A DNA stretch of 64,000 nucleotides, taken from Septoria linicola. Taxonomy: Eukaryota; Ascomycota; Dothideomycetes; Mycosphaerellales; Mycosphaerellaceae. The notes under the pieces are model-generated. The model had not been told where the DNA came from and did no database searches. It worked only from the letters and a program-made list of their open reading frames with translations. Both the position numbers and the translations under genes were made by a program. The DNA is taken from the NCBI GenBank assembly GCA_024114885.1, contig CP099426.1, positions 372,001-436,000 on the forward strand, in the 5' to 3' direction. Positions 20,749 to 32,389 of this stretch are shown here, piece after piece; within the stretch, counting starts at the first letter, position 1; the number at the start of each line of letters is the position of its first letter.

Positions 20749-21021
20749 TGTGCATTCGCCGAGCACACGCGGAAACAGAGCTGGAGGCAGAAAAGTGCGT
20801 TGTGTCGTGGGCGATCTGGCTGTCCCAAGCAGATGCAAGAAGACTGTTGTTGACGATTGAATGGTTAAAAGAGGCGCACCTGTGAATTGAGGTGAGGTGT
20901 AACACAATACTCTCGTTCGCCCACTTTGTACTGTCAAAAAGCCATGAGCTGACATCGAACCTGATAACTATTACGAGACACTTGCCAAAACACTTGTCTA
21001 TCACAAGCTGAACAGACCAAG

Positions 21022-21784
21022 ATGACGACAGGTGCATCCGAGCCAAGGTCTTTCACGCGATGTCGCTGACGTGAACGCAGTTCCGAAACACTCTTCGAGC
21101 GCTGGAGGATGTCATCAACATCCAATGGGAGATCCTGCTCCTCAGTCAGAACGCAAAGAACAAAAACATTCTGAAGCTGTACAATCACCGTGTCAGACCG
21201 AGACTGCACTCGAAGATTCCAGGAAGACACTCGAAGCAGTCCAACACGCCAGCCACAGCTCTATAACTATGAGAGAGTCCGCCGACGAACCCGGATCAGC
21301 TGCTGAAGCAGTCTTCGGCAATGCAGCTCTCCTCGAACGCATCCTTTTCAAGGTTGACAAGCTCACCCTACTACACAGTATGCGTGTCAGTCGAACCTTC
21401 CTTGACACCATCGGAGGATCTCGACCTCTCATGCGTCTACTCTGGATGTGGGCGCCACGTAGACCCGACCGGCGCTTCGAACCGCTCCTGAATTCGTTCT
21501 TGACTCACTTCAGACACAAGCTGGGCATCAACGGCTGGATCAAGCGCGAGCGTGGTCAGGCTGTCAACTGGACATTGAGGCTCAAGTCGAAGGAAGAGCT
21601 GGCGAAGCTGGGCCGCGGCTCGTGGAGAGAGATGATCATATTCAGGCCAAACGACGATGCGCTGGGAGAGCTGAGCGTGCATGTGGAGACAGAGGATACA
21701 CCTTGCGTGTATGACATCTTTTCAGAGAGGCTAGACTGGAGCCAGACGGTGAAGATGGGGGCGTTGGTGGATATGCTGGTGTGA
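21022..21784 (+). CDS. F-box protein 2 of cluster
   Basis: The best model is a 10-nt first exon (21022-21031) and a long exon (21081-21784), 237 residues. A GTGCAT donor, a CTGACG branch site and an AACGCAG acceptor keep the frame. The alternative is an internal ATG in the long exon. After a polar Gln/Ser/Glu-rich N-terminus, the F-box begins near residue 90 (A-L-L-E-R-I-L-F-K-V-D-K-L-T-L-L, then R-V-S-R-T-F). L-W-M-W-A-P and G-S-W-R-E-M-I-I-F follow, and a C-terminal W-S-Q-T-V-K-M-G-A-L-V-D-M-L-V. It is in the same orientation as the previous F-box gene and clearly paralogous. Function beyond adaptor-like architecture is unknown. Confidence 0.75.
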
Positions 21785-22300
21785 AATGGGGAGTATGACA
21801 ACCTCTGGCTGGGCCAGTCTCTCAACAACAAGGTATCAAAATAGGGCAGTCGAAAGGCGGATTCTACCTCTCTCGGCGGCGAGGAGGTAGCAGTCAGCAC
21901 AGTCTTGGTCACACCAGATGGTATCAGGCTACGCGCAAGAGTGAGTGGTAGCCATTCTAGATGACTCTTGAACAATCCCAGTCAAGCATGAGTACTCATA
22001 GTCAAGTCAGGAAGTGTATGAGCTATGGATAATCAAACCTTGAAGTCAGGACTCGTTCAATATCTACGAGCTTCTGTTAATACATACTGATGATTACTTC
22101 AACTCTCTGCCTAAAACGCTATCTGTCCCACTGAAATGAGCGATACTTATGTCCGGCCAAGCCCCTTCTATGATTCATGAACATTCAAGTCACACACCTA
22201 GGACATAGTCATGTACATGATCACATGTGAATTGACTTGATTTGGTGACTTGTATTCAAGATTGATCAACAATCGTGGCAGCAGCTCAAAGCCTGAATAT
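21785..22300. other. Intergenic, nothing recognised
   Basis: AT-leaning spacer between two converging F-box genes. It has several ACATGTGA/TCAAGT words but no clear repeat unit. Confidence 0.4.
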
Positions 22301-22345
22301 TCAAAGCCACGAAGTGCTCAAGTACCAATAGTTACGCTCATGGCG

Positions 22346-22735
22346 ACTTGGCTGCCGCTTCATAGTAGATAGAAAGTTCCAAACTAACTTGAGGCTATGA
22401 AATTCTCGAGCAGTGAGCAAGGGCGCTTCGACTGGCTTAGCTGTCGTTCGATAATCAGAGATACTTGCAGCAAGTGAAGCACATTTCTGAACCGGCTGCG
22501 AAGCCACGACCCTACGCCCGGGGCGGCTTAGCTGCCACTCCATGTTTGATAGAAGTCTGAGTATCAAAATTATTCGAGGCTACGGAATGCACGGGCAATA
22601 AGCAAGGGCGCTTCGGCCAGCTTAGCCGTCATTCGATAATCAGAGATACTTGCGGTAAGTGAAGCTCACAGAGCCCAATGCCGCTGTGATCTTCGCGCTT
22701 ATTTCTGCACCGGCTGCGAAGCCACAACCCTATAC
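22346..22735. repeat. Imperfect direct duplication of the 3' end of F-box gene 3
   Basis: Unit A (about 22347-22515) and unit B (about 22527-22735) share CTTAGCTGCC/CTTGGCTGCC, AGCAAGGGCGCTTCG, TTCGATAATCAGAGATACTTGC and CCGGCTGCGAAGCCAC in the same order. Unit B overlaps the last codons of the minus-strand F-box gene (V-A-S-Q-P-V-Q-K). Unit A carries a copy of those codons in a small frame (22301-22567). A tandem duplication of the gene's tail and 3' flank explains this. Confidence 0.7.
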
Positions 22736-23833
22736 TTCTTTCCTCCATATACGAGGATATCGGTGACTGCACGCATGACCTGTTCAAAAGTAGGTGACGA
22801 TGTCAAGATGCCAAGGTTGATCACACCCATGCCAGCGATGACGATCTGCCAGTATCGGCCGCGCTCGCTCGTCCTCATTACCAACATGCGTCGCCAGCTC
22901 GACTCTGCCGTATCTTTCAACTTGATTGGGACCCCACTAGGAGCGTACAGAATCTTCTTGAACTGACTTCCCGGAGGACAATCGAATAGAAGATCCAGCT
23001 CATTTCTCAGCCCAGCGATGATTGGGTCGACGTAGTTTAGATCGTCCGGATAAGGCACCAACTCGTGGGTGTCAGTGAGCCAGAGACGGCGCTGAAGACT
23101 TGTCGAGCGTCTGATCGTCGAATTGAACTGCTTGCAGACGCGCTGGCAGCGGAGAACCGTCTTGATATCGCAGAGACATAAGATCTGCTCAGCTATGGCT
23201 TGCGCTGATCGAGCGGATTCGAACCTCGGAGGGAAGACCTATTGGCCAGTGTCATTAGCACAAGCCTATCAGCTGCTGCTTGTCATATATTTCTAACCTC
23301 GATGACTGGACAAGAGTAGACTCGAAGGTTGATTCGGCCTCGCAAGTAGACTACAAACTTCGTAACTCTGATGTTATGCGGTAGAAGTTGATGTGGAACT
23401 GGAAGCGCCCACTTCGGTTGACTATGGATCTGTGCTGGCTGGGCAGGAGCGGGCGTTTTGTGTGAGACTAATGATAATGGTCAGCAACGTCTCAGGCATA
23501 TTTCGCGCTGCGACAATGTCTATCTGCGCACATGGTAGCGTAGCGCTGATAGTTTCGGCAGAGTGGTGCTTGAGATTATTACTGACCAGTTGACATTTGC
23601 TGGCTCCGAGGTGGTGCTTGACCACGAGCAGGAGCCGGCTGACTGCGACCCGGCCATTGCCAACCTTGGTCTGGCACTGACGGAATGAAACTTGAGTTCG
23701 GAGATAGTCCGAGGCGAGGTGACACGAATGGGTCGGCATTTGGTGCACGCGGTGGGCGCTGTAGGCGTGGTTGATAGCCTGCCGGAGGCCTCTTGACGGG
23801 CGGTGCGGTCGGTTTTGGTTGATCTGCTGCCAT
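22699..23833 (-). CDS. F-box protein 3 of cluster, with Pro-rich N-terminus
   Basis: Three exons, 23833-23587, 23467-23298 and 23238-22699, give 318 residues. Intron 1 is 119 bp (GTCAGT, CATTAG) and intron 2 is 59 bp (GTTAGA, AATAG). Residues about 1-100 are Pro/Gln/Arg-rich and probably disordered. The F-box lies at about 153-185 (A-I-A-E-Q-I-L-C-L-C-D-I-K-T-V-L-R-C, then Q-R-V-C-K-Q-F). R-R-L-W-L-T-D, a S-S-W-R-R-M-L-V motif and a C-terminal region like those of the paralogues follow. It is the only one of the four true F-box genes here on the minus strand. Its tail is duplicated just downstream. The upstream exons are less certain than the F-box exon, and the N-terminus may be wrong. Confidence 0.7.
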
Positions 23834-24162
23834 CTTTCCACGTCTTGGGTCGATGTAGTCGGTTTGTCGTGAGAATCATCGAATTATTTGTCTAGTCCGA
23901 TACGAAGCTAATGCAGGTCTTCCGTCGCGCCCGACAAGCGAGAAGTGAAGTGAAGTGAAGTGCAGCGACCCCTGTCAACGATCTGGTTGCCAGGCTACGC
24001 ATGGGAACAAGCGCGTCGAGTTCTCTGCTTCCCCCACAGCTTCGACAGTAATCCTCTGCGCTTACATTGCCTCGGCTGTGGTCACGTAGACTGGAGACAG
24101 AGGTGGTGATCCCGAAATCCCACATCGGCTTGATTCACGCTTGCCACATAGCACAGCACAAC

Positions 24163-24786
24163 ATGGCGACCGCACAACACGCAGTTCTCAATACCGCCGG
24201 GCTACTCGAGGCCATTCTGCTACAGCTCGATCCAGAAACACTTCTCTTCTCACAACGAGTCAACAAGAAGTTCAAGGCAGTCATCGGCGGCTCAATTCAC
24301 TTAAAGCGCGCTCTCTGGTTTGAACCAACACCATGCCACGAGCAAAATCCCGGCACTTCTCGTGTCAAATTGTTCTTCAGAAAGAGATGTGGACCCAGGG
24401 AGCCATTCGAAGTCATCTACGCCGGCATTCAGCTCGGTCATCGCAAGTCTACTCCAAAGCAATCTGGAGTAGTCGGCTTTGGACGGCAATTCATCCGCGA
24501 TGGTAGTTGGCAACGCATGGTACCGTTACAGCCTGGAAACGAGGAGGAGCAATGGGTGGTGGACGATGGAGTAGCCGTCTATGACTCGAGTTATTGGGAT
24601 AGAGCGACCAAGAACCCAGATGGCTTCTCACGTCTCAAAGACTTCTGGCGTACATTGAGCTTGGTAGGCGTGCGATCGAAACCAATGACGATGCAGGCAA
24701 TCTGTGACGCGCTACGCGGCTCAAAATCACGCAGCTTCGAAGATGTCATGCATGAGATTGAGCAGCGTCTAGCGAGGTGGATGTAG
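24163..24786 (+). CDS. F-box protein 4 of cluster
   Basis: A single-exon frame of 207 residues from the ATG at 24163. An in-frame upstream ATG at 24067 would add 32 residues without homology. The F-box is at about residues 9-45 (T-A-G-L-L-E-A-I-L-L-Q-L-D-P-E-T-L-L-F, then Q-R-V-N-K-K-F). R-A-L-W-F-E-P, G-S-W-Q-R-M-V-P and a C-terminal charged helix follow. The spacing matches F-box proteins 1-3. It ends 183 bases before the stop of the tubulin cofactor D gene on the other strand. Confidence 0.82.
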   Translation: MATAQHAVLNTAGLLEAILLQLDPETLLFSQRVNKKFKAVIGGSIHLKRALWFEPTPCHEQNPGTSRVKLFFRKRCGPREPFEVIYAGIQLGHRKSTPKQSGVVGFGRQFIRDGSWQRMVPLQPGNEEEQWVVDDGVAVYDSSYWDRATKNPDGFSRLKDFWRTLSLVGVRSKPMTMQAICDALRGSKSRSFEDVMHEIEQRLARWM

Positions 24787-24969
24787 AATCGGTTCCATAG
24801 GGACTGTCACGGCTTCGACATGGTCCTACAGACAATTACCCTGCCGTTAGGTAACACGATACGACGTGGTGATTCAAGCAACGGCCGTATCATGTGCCAT
24901 ATAGCCGCAGGGATAGCTCGCGCTCTCATGCAATTGTTGCTGACCGAAACTTGCCACTCTGGCGGAGAC

Positions 24970-27900
24970 CTATGGCATGTCAACATACTTTCCCAACTCT
25001 TCCACAACTTCCAGATTCTCCTTCGCAGGTCTTGACCAATTCACCTTCTCCAGCGCCTCGTCTCCAGTGATGACATACAGAGCCTCCGCCACAGCATTCC
25101 TGACGTTCGGATATGGATTCGTCTTGAGCATACTCACAAGCTTCTTCAATGTCTCAGCACGCACAGCTGGCATACTCGCCAAGCCAATATAGCAGTGCAC
25201 AGCAGCCAGAATCTTGGGTATATCGTTCGACTTATGATGCGATTTCTGAACTATTGACAGCAGAGTGCGCCAATTGAAAGTCGTCGAAGATGACAGGCGT
25301 TGTGCAATTTGCATATCGAGAAGGAAGGCCAGAATCTCGAGAGCTGGTTGCAGATTGGCAGCCGAAGAGGTGAGTTGCTCTTTTATGGCAGACATGAGCC
25401 CTTCCAAGTAGCATTGAAGTACGGCCGCATCGCATGCCTGTAGCTCCGTGAATAGAACGTGGCGCGAAGCTTGAATCAAGGGCTCAGCTCCCGCCCCTGC
25501 ACAAGATATCGTGCCCTGTATCACACCCGTTGCTAACTGTGCTGGTGCATCAGTCGACGTCCAGATAGGCGAGAGCGCAGCTCTGAAATAGTCTGTTGAC
25601 GACACGCTTGCAATGTCCGTGATCGCCACCTTATCGGAAATATCAATATGCCGATGGCGACACAGAGCAGCTTGCAAGCGGACACGATCAAGCTTTTCCA
25701 GCGACAGCCGGCAAATTTCCTGTTCCAGAGCGTCTACTGGCATGAATAGTCTAGTGCCGAGCATTTGTTCTGCACATGCGATGCACTGCAGTCTTACAAG
25801 AGATCCCACGTCGCCACGCTCGTCGATAGTATAGTCGTTCAGGCCGCGATGCATAGCCTCACACATCATTCCTGCTATTACTGGATCGATCGCATATCCT
25901 TTGGCCACGCTATTGACGACCAATTGCAAAGCTCGTGCACCTATCATACGCCAATCGACGTTCGTGGCATGCAAAAGGCCGCACAAGGTGGTTACGGCAG
26001 CCACAGCATCGTCTCCGATCAGCCCGGCTGAATCGTACGATGCTGCCAAAGCACCTAGTGCAAAAGCTCGCCCAGCACTATGCAAAGTACTTTTGGAACC
26101 ATCCTTGACAACTGTCCGGGATAGAGCATGCACTGTGATACAATCAAGAGCAACATCAGTGGCCTGCTGGAGATCGAAGACGCTTCGCACCAAGCCGGGT
26201 GTGAAGGTGAGTATGAATTCGTCGTGGCGAGCCAGCAGCCGATCGACCAAGCGGTCCAGCTCGATTCCGATCTCTCCAACGCTGCAATTGTCGCGACGAA
26301 TAGCAATCAGGAGCAATCTGCATAGTGCCGTGGTGTACCTTGCGATGGCAGCTGGGTACTCGGAGCGCAAAATGCGCGGCGAGAATTCCTTCAGTGCAGT
26401 ATAAAGATGGACGAAAGCAGCTTTGAGCTTGAGTATGATACTGTCACTGCAAGCAAGAACAGATCCCGATCGATGAGCTTCAACGATATCTGCCGCAGCG
26501 AGAGCGAAACCATGAAGTCGCTCCACTTCCTGCACCAGACACTCTTGAATGTGCTGAAGTACCTCGTCCAGCACGATTACTGCTCCGTGATGTGGTGCAC
26601 CAGACGCCAGCTTTGCTATCGATCTTGCAGCACTTTCTCGTGACAAGACATCAGCAGAACCTAGTCCTCGCCAACCATATGTTGCATCAAGCGCAGCCCG
26701 CCAGTATTGCGGGTGCAGTGCCGCTGCGTTGTTGGCGACATCGATCATCGCGCGACTTCTCAGGCTGACCGCTTGGTAATCCACTACTTGTACGAGAGGA
26801 ATGCCTTCAGTGACTTGGTCTGGGTGTCTACCAACCACTTCCTGCAAAGCTGCGGACGAGCCTCGTCGAACATTCCCAGCTGGATCAAGGCACGCCGACA
26901 AGATGAGCTGCGTTGCTAGCACTTGTATAACCGACTCGCCTGCTAAAACACGGTTACTCGCGAGCAAGTCATTGACTGAGACCGAGAGCAGCTCTGCTGT
27001 GGTGTACCGCCGGGCCAGTGACCAGATCCCAAAGTTGGCAGCATCACGAATATTCGTCCCCAAGGTTGTACCCGTACTTGTGCGTTGCTGGAACTGAAGA
27101 GCAGAGATGAGCGCGTCAAGTATGTCTGGCAGCTGTTCAGTCGATGCAGACCTTTTGAACAAAGCGTGTGCCAAGGCAAGCGTGAGCCCATGCCACTTCA
27201 GTGCATTCACAGTAGTGAAGTCCATGGCAGTCGCTGAGCGCGGTATGTCTTCCTTGAAGGATTCTAAGACCGCTTGAATAACCTCATGGCCCATGTCACG
27301 ATCCAATTCGAGCACGAGTAGACTAATGCCTTTAGCGGCGGCATAGCGGACTGGTGTATCTTTATCACCAAGTGCTCGCAACAGATAGTCCACGACGCTT
27401 TCGATCATGCTGGTGGACTGAAGGAAGTGAAGCAGCTGGCCGTCCGCGCTCGCAGATCGCAGGGACATGATTGCGATATTACGCAGCGTCTTGATGGCAA
27501 TCTTCTTCGCGACGGCATTGGCAGCGAGCGTGGTGTGTTGCTCGTCCTCGAAAGCAGTCTCGCAGCTGTCGTAAATCCTAGGTATCAATACGTTGAGCTC
27601 GTTAGCTGCGGCTATACCAGCTACAAGTCTCAATGCCCCTAGCACTTCGTAAGTATTTAGGGCACTGTCCGTATCACGAGCAAGGTATGGCAGTTTTGCG
27701 TCGAGAAGCGCTTCTGCAAGATCCAGACGCACTACGTCAGGTCTGATTGCAAGTCTCACAAGCATCGCAGCGGCAGCATCCTGAGCCTTTGTTGGAGACC
27801 TGAGGTATGTCAAACCAACGCGAAGCACCCTCTTTGCGAGCTGTGGGAGCTTGTGGAGATTGAGAAAGGTATCCGGTTCTGCGGAAGGTTCCGTGGCTGA

Positions 27901-28473
27901 TATTGAGCTCAGATCGAATGGTGTGAGGAGCAAATGAGACAGCCATAGAAGAAGTACATACGTCACCTGCCATACAGCTTCACCTGTCTTCGTTGAAGAG
28001 ATGGTGTGCTCAAGCCTCCTCAGGATCGGCTCGAGGTATCTCGGCTCGTTGCTCAAGAATCCAACGACAACTTTGTAGCCTCGGACTTTGCACAACGTGT
28101 ACAGGAGTGTACATACGGCGGACTGAAGGTCAACATGGGCTGACTCTGGCACATTGTCGTGTCGAAGGTGCTCCAAGTAGGCATCCACGATCGGAGGCAG
28201 GATGGATTTGAGTCTTGCGTCCAGTAACTGTGGCTCGCCTTGAAATGGCTCTATCTACACAAGCCATGAGCGCAGCCCATTGGTTGATAGCAAAGCTCGT
28301 ACAAGTTGCACCAGTCTATTCAGGTCGCGTCTTTTGACATGTCTGTGAGCTCTTCTTGACTGTGTTGGTGAAGTTTGGTAGAGCACTTTCGACAGGTCCG
28401 TCTCCAGATCTGCGAGAAGTCCAGCGGAAGCCTGGACGAGCTTGAGGTCGTCATCCTCGTCAGTGCCACCCAT
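24970..28473 (-). CDS. CIN1: Tubulin-folding cofactor D (TBCD / Cin1 / Alp1)
   Basis: Exons 28473-28303 and 28254-24970 give 1,151 residues, the usual size for the family. The 48-bp intron (GTACGA donor, GTGTAG acceptor) joins R-L-V-Q-L to I-E-P-F-Q-G-E-P-Q-L-L-D, a conserved N-terminal passage. C-K-V-R-G-Y-K-V-V-V-G-F-L and Y-V-L-L-L-W-L-S-H-L-L-L-T-P-F-D-L follow. The rest is helical HEAT/ARM-type repeat with no catalytic site. Cofactor D holds beta-tubulin during alpha/beta dimer assembly and, with cofactors C and E, stimulates tubulin GTP hydrolysis in the cytosol. I chose the M-G-G-T-D start over an in-frame ATG at 28632 because the latter would leave 10 bases to the divergent POL32 start. 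Confidence 0.93.
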
Positions 28474-28642
28474 CACGAAAGATGGTGATGATGCAGGAGA
28501 GATGGTGAACCTTGGCGCTGGGAGTGGATGGAACTCTGGCTGACCCGAACTTCCGCCGAGGAGGGCAAGAACGCGTGCCTCTGCCACTTTACGCGTTGCC
28601 GAGTGCGCGATTGCTCTGACAATCGATATCACCTCTGGCAGG
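28474..28642. promoter_or_regulatory. Shared divergent promoter, cofactor D / POL32
   Basis: 169 bases separate the two head-to-head starts. Both promoters and 5' leaders must fit here or overlap the neighbour's transcript. No TATA box is obvious. Confidence 0.5.
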
Positions 28643-30101
28643 ATGGCACAAGACTACAGCGAGTACCTGGCAGTTCAGGTGCTCAATGAGCAGCAGCAAG
28701 TCAGCTATCGAGACCTGAGTCGCGCATTGAAAGTGCACAGCAACCTGGCGAAACAGTACGCAATGTGTAGTGTAGCGTCCACGAAACGGCTGTATGGTAT
28801 GCTGACCGACTAAAGAATGCTGTATGAGTTCCATCGCAAGCAGAACAGCAAGAAGCAAGGCAGTATCCACGCCACATATCTGATCACCGGCACGAAAGAA
28901 CCGACGACGCAAGCGAACGGCAGTCACAGCCAGGATGATGGCGAAGACAATGTCATGCAGAGCAGTCCGCCCATGCCGAGCAGCTCCTTCCAGCGATCTG
29001 ACGATGGCGAGCGCGAGATGATATCGACACGGACAATCATGATTGTGAAGGAGGAGAACCTGGCGCAGGCAAAAGCACAATTCGACAGCATCACAGGCAT
29101 TCACATCTACAGTCTGCAGGCCAACGGACTCAGCGACATCCACACATTGACCGAGTGCAATCGAAGAGTCGTCGCAGACTATGCCAAAGAGGATCCGCTG
29201 AAGGAGTGGAAGCAATATGGTGTGATACAAAACCCGAACGTGAAGAGACGAGACCGACGGAATGGCCCACCTCCTGCTGCAGCTGCTCCTGCACCAGCAA
29301 AGAAGGAACAACCTCCTGCAGCGAAAGTGCCTCCCACGCTGACGAAACAGGCTTCGACAGCATCAAACAGCTCTGTCAAAACTACCTCGGAGCCTGCAAA
29401 GGCTGCGGCCACCAGGACGACCACCGCCAAGAAGGACTCGTCAAATATCTTCAAGTCGTTCGCAAAAGGTGCTGCGTCGGCAAAGGCGAAGAAGAGCGAC
29501 TCTGAGCAAAGCTCGAAAGCGCCATCTCCGGCGCCTGTCCAAGACGTCGACATGACAGGCTTCTCGGACGATGACGAAGACGACGCAGATAGTGGACTGC
29601 CAGACGACCCAGAGGTCAAAGAACCAAGCGGGCCCACCAAGCAGGACCGCAAGGCAGACCTGGAGGCAATGATGGACATGGACGATGAGCCGATGGAAGA
29701 CGCTGCTCCGACACCAGAAGCTGAGCAGGATGGTGATGCCGGAGAGCACGATGAAGGCGCGATCGACAAGCCAACTGCCAAGGAGGAGTCAAAAGAAACC
29801 CTAACGGTAGAAAATGGTCGACGTCGTGGGAGAAGGCGTGTCATGAAGAAGAAGACAGTCAAGGACGAAGAAGGCTATCTCGGTAAGTACTCCTTACGCA
29901 GTGGGTGCGTCGTATGTGATGTGTTGACTCTAGTTCTTAGTCACCCGAGAAGAAGCTGCATGGGAGTCTTTCTCAGAAGATGAGCCAGCTCCAAAGAAGG
30001 CCAAGGTGTCAGCACCGGCTGCACCAACGAACAAGACCGCCGCCAAAAAAGGCGGAAAGCCTGGTCAAGGCAATATCATGTCATTCTTTGGGAAGAAGTA
30101 G
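28643..30101 (+). CDS. POL32: DNA polymerase delta subunit 3 (Pol32 / Cdc27)
   Basis: Exons 28643-28755, 28816-29882 and 29941-30101 give 446 residues. The N-terminal winged-helix-like part (A-V-Q-V-L-N-E-Q-Q-Q-V-S-Y-R-D-L-S-R-A-L, then M-L-Y-E-F-H) binds the B-subunit in relatives. A long charged, Ala/Pro/Lys-rich linker with an acidic D-D-E-D-D patch follows, then the conserved D-E-E-G-Y-L-V-T-R-E-E-A-A-W-E-S-F-S. It ends in a canonical PCNA-interacting box, Q436-G-N-I439-M-S-F442-F443. The second intron interrupts E-E-G-Y-L/V-T-R-E-E. The protein acts in the nucleus as the polymerase delta processivity subunit. Every expected motif is present. Confidence 0.93.
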
Positions 30102-30676
30102 ACTGATGGTCTGAGACTCCTATCCGTGTCCATGGGCATGAATTCAGAGTATCTCAGGTTGAACCTGCTGTCGGACTTTACAGAGCCCAATGTCTCAGCG
30201 TGTAAGAAGCTGTGAACATGTGTGGTCAGCTCGTATTAAGTCTACGTCCTGCTTCTGCTCACGCTTCGGAGCCAGACATACTTGCTATCAGTCAACGCTG
30301 AAGGATCTCATCATAGATGGACCAACGCTAGTCCTTCACAAATGCTTGATATAGCACGTGCTCACAACTAGCGGCAAATAGCAAGGAGCAAAACCACATG
30401 TCTTTGGCCAAAAAAGCGCTCGCGAGAATTGGCACGGCGCGACCACGACTAACTCAGAATTTGCGGATCACACTCAAGCCTTGTAGGGAGGTGTGGTATG
30501 TCCGCCATCTGCGACACTTCAACAGAGTTGCAGTCGCGGTCTTGCTTTGCCGATGGCATACGGCCATTGATGAATGAGCATCGGGCAATAGCCAGCACAA
30601 GTGGCCACCATGGGCATATCTTCTGCTATCAAGTCGTGTCTGGATCTAGTATCTAATACCAGCTGAGATGCTCTAC
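30102..30676. other. Convergent intergenic spacer
   Basis: 575 bases between the stops of POL32 (plus) and the sugar transporter (minus). No supported gene. Confidence 0.5.
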
Positions 30677-32389
30677 TTAAGCCTTGCTTTCCCTGGTCTC
30701 CTCGACATGTACAGCGGTTCCAGTCTTGCCCATCTCACCCATTTTGTCATCAAGGGCGACATCAATATCCTTCTGGAACACCGCAACCTCGTCCACATCA
30801 CCAAAGATCGCAGCCACCTCCTCAAGCGGCTTACCCTTGGTATCGGGAAAGTAGAACCACATAATGCCACTTCCGATTGTACCAGGAATGATGAAGCAAA
30901 GATAGAACTTCCATCCGATGGTCTCGAACGCGGTAGGTGCAGCCTGCAGCCACATGATGTTCATGAGTGAGATCATGGCCACACCCGCAGACATGCCCTT
31001 GGCACGGAGATGGGCAGGCCAGATCTCAGCGATGTAGGTGAATTGCAGACCATCGAGACACCAATCGTATGGAATCTCAAAGATGAAGAGCATAGCGACG
31101 GCGGCTTGCAGCGCGGCGGAGTTGTTGGAAGGAACGAACTCGGCGATGAGAGCGGCTTCGATCATGAGCGTTACCATACAGCCGAAGACACCAATGGCCA
31201 AGAACTTTGCCCGGTTGAAGTGGTCCACGAGAAAGGAGGCCATGGCATTGAGGCCAACGGCAAGAGTAAGCCATGCGGCTGGGTAGAGCAGTTGCTTTGT
31301 CTCCGAGAAGCCAAGATTCTTGTACAGCGTTGGGCCATAGTTGTTGATGACGAGGACTCCAGAGCATTGAATGAAGCCGGTGGTGCCGATTGTAAGCCAG
31401 AACCGCTTGCGAAGAGATGGCTTGCTGAAAATGTGCACCCACGAGTCATCGAGTGTGGCATCCAGCCTGAGCTGCTGCTGAATTTGGACATATTCGGAGC
31501 GAGCGAAGCTGTGATCTGGATCGGATGGGTCGTCGTGCAGGCGAAGAAGGATGACTCTTGCTTCTTCGCCGCGGTCCTTCATGCACAGCCAACGAGCTGT
31601 CACAGTGTTAGCAGTGCTCTTCAGAGACTTCATTTGCTATGCTTACGTGACTCTGGAACCCAGTACAGTCCAGCAAGGAGCATCAATGGCCAGACACACT
31701 GGAACATGATTGGGATGCGCCAAGTCAGGTTGCCGCCCTCCTTCCAATGGAAAAAGCCGAAGCCGATCCAAGCCTGAATGAAGTACCCAAAGACGAGGGA
31801 GATGGCGTGGACGTTGACAAGAGCACCTCGCAAATGTGGAGGTACGACTTCAGACATCCAGATTGGCACAGCTGCCAGAATCATGAATGCACTGGCACCG
31901 GCAATGAAGCGGAAGGCGAGGAAAACACCGATGTGTGTGCTGCCCGCAAGAGCGGCTCCTGAGATCAGGGCGAGCATGGCGCTCTGCAAACCATCAGCAC
32001 TGAACTTCGAATTTGTGTCGTCACACTTACAACTCCCAGACCAGCCTTTCTGCCCCATCGGTCCGTAAAGAGAGGGAGAGTCAATGTGCCAATCACACCA
32101 CCGGCTTGGAAGAGGCCGTTCGTAGCAGCAAGCAGCTGCGTGCCGTTAGGACGTGTGGCGAGAGCAAAGTAGGCAATGAAAGTAGGCTGGCCTGTGGCAT
32201 GTCAGCTAAGTCGACGAGTGCCAAGTCGGTCAGCGTGCACATACCCAGAGTGGAGCCAATGATGCTGGCGGTGTAACCGTAGACCATACTGCCAATCGAT
32301 ACGAACAGCAGCATGTACACGTTGTAGGCATTGAGCTTTCTCCCATTTCCTTCGTCTCCAGTGGAGAAAATACGTGTCATCCAACCCAT
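30677..32389 (-). CDS. MFS sugar transporter
   Basis: Exons 32389-32245, 32191-32031, 31983-31647 and 31596-30677 give 520 residues with about 12 hydrophobic segments. Sugar-porter signatures are present: D-R-W-G-R-K after helix 2-3, R-F-I-A-G in helix 4, and P-E-S-P-R-W-L at about 212-218, which is restored only by splicing the 50-bp third intron. The late D-T-K-G-K-P-L-E-E closes helix 12. The central E-x-x-x-L-R-A-K-G block (H-L-R-A-K-G-M-S-A-G) is intact. It belongs to the fungal hexose/lactose-permease-like branch of the sugar porters, but the substrate cannot be told. Plasma membrane. Confidence 0.9.

Noticed and set aside
23205..23235. A perfect tRNA B-box-like GGTTCGAATCC on the minus strand
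   Set aside because: It lies in the F-box exon, and no acceptor stem, D-arm or anticodon arm can be formed around it.
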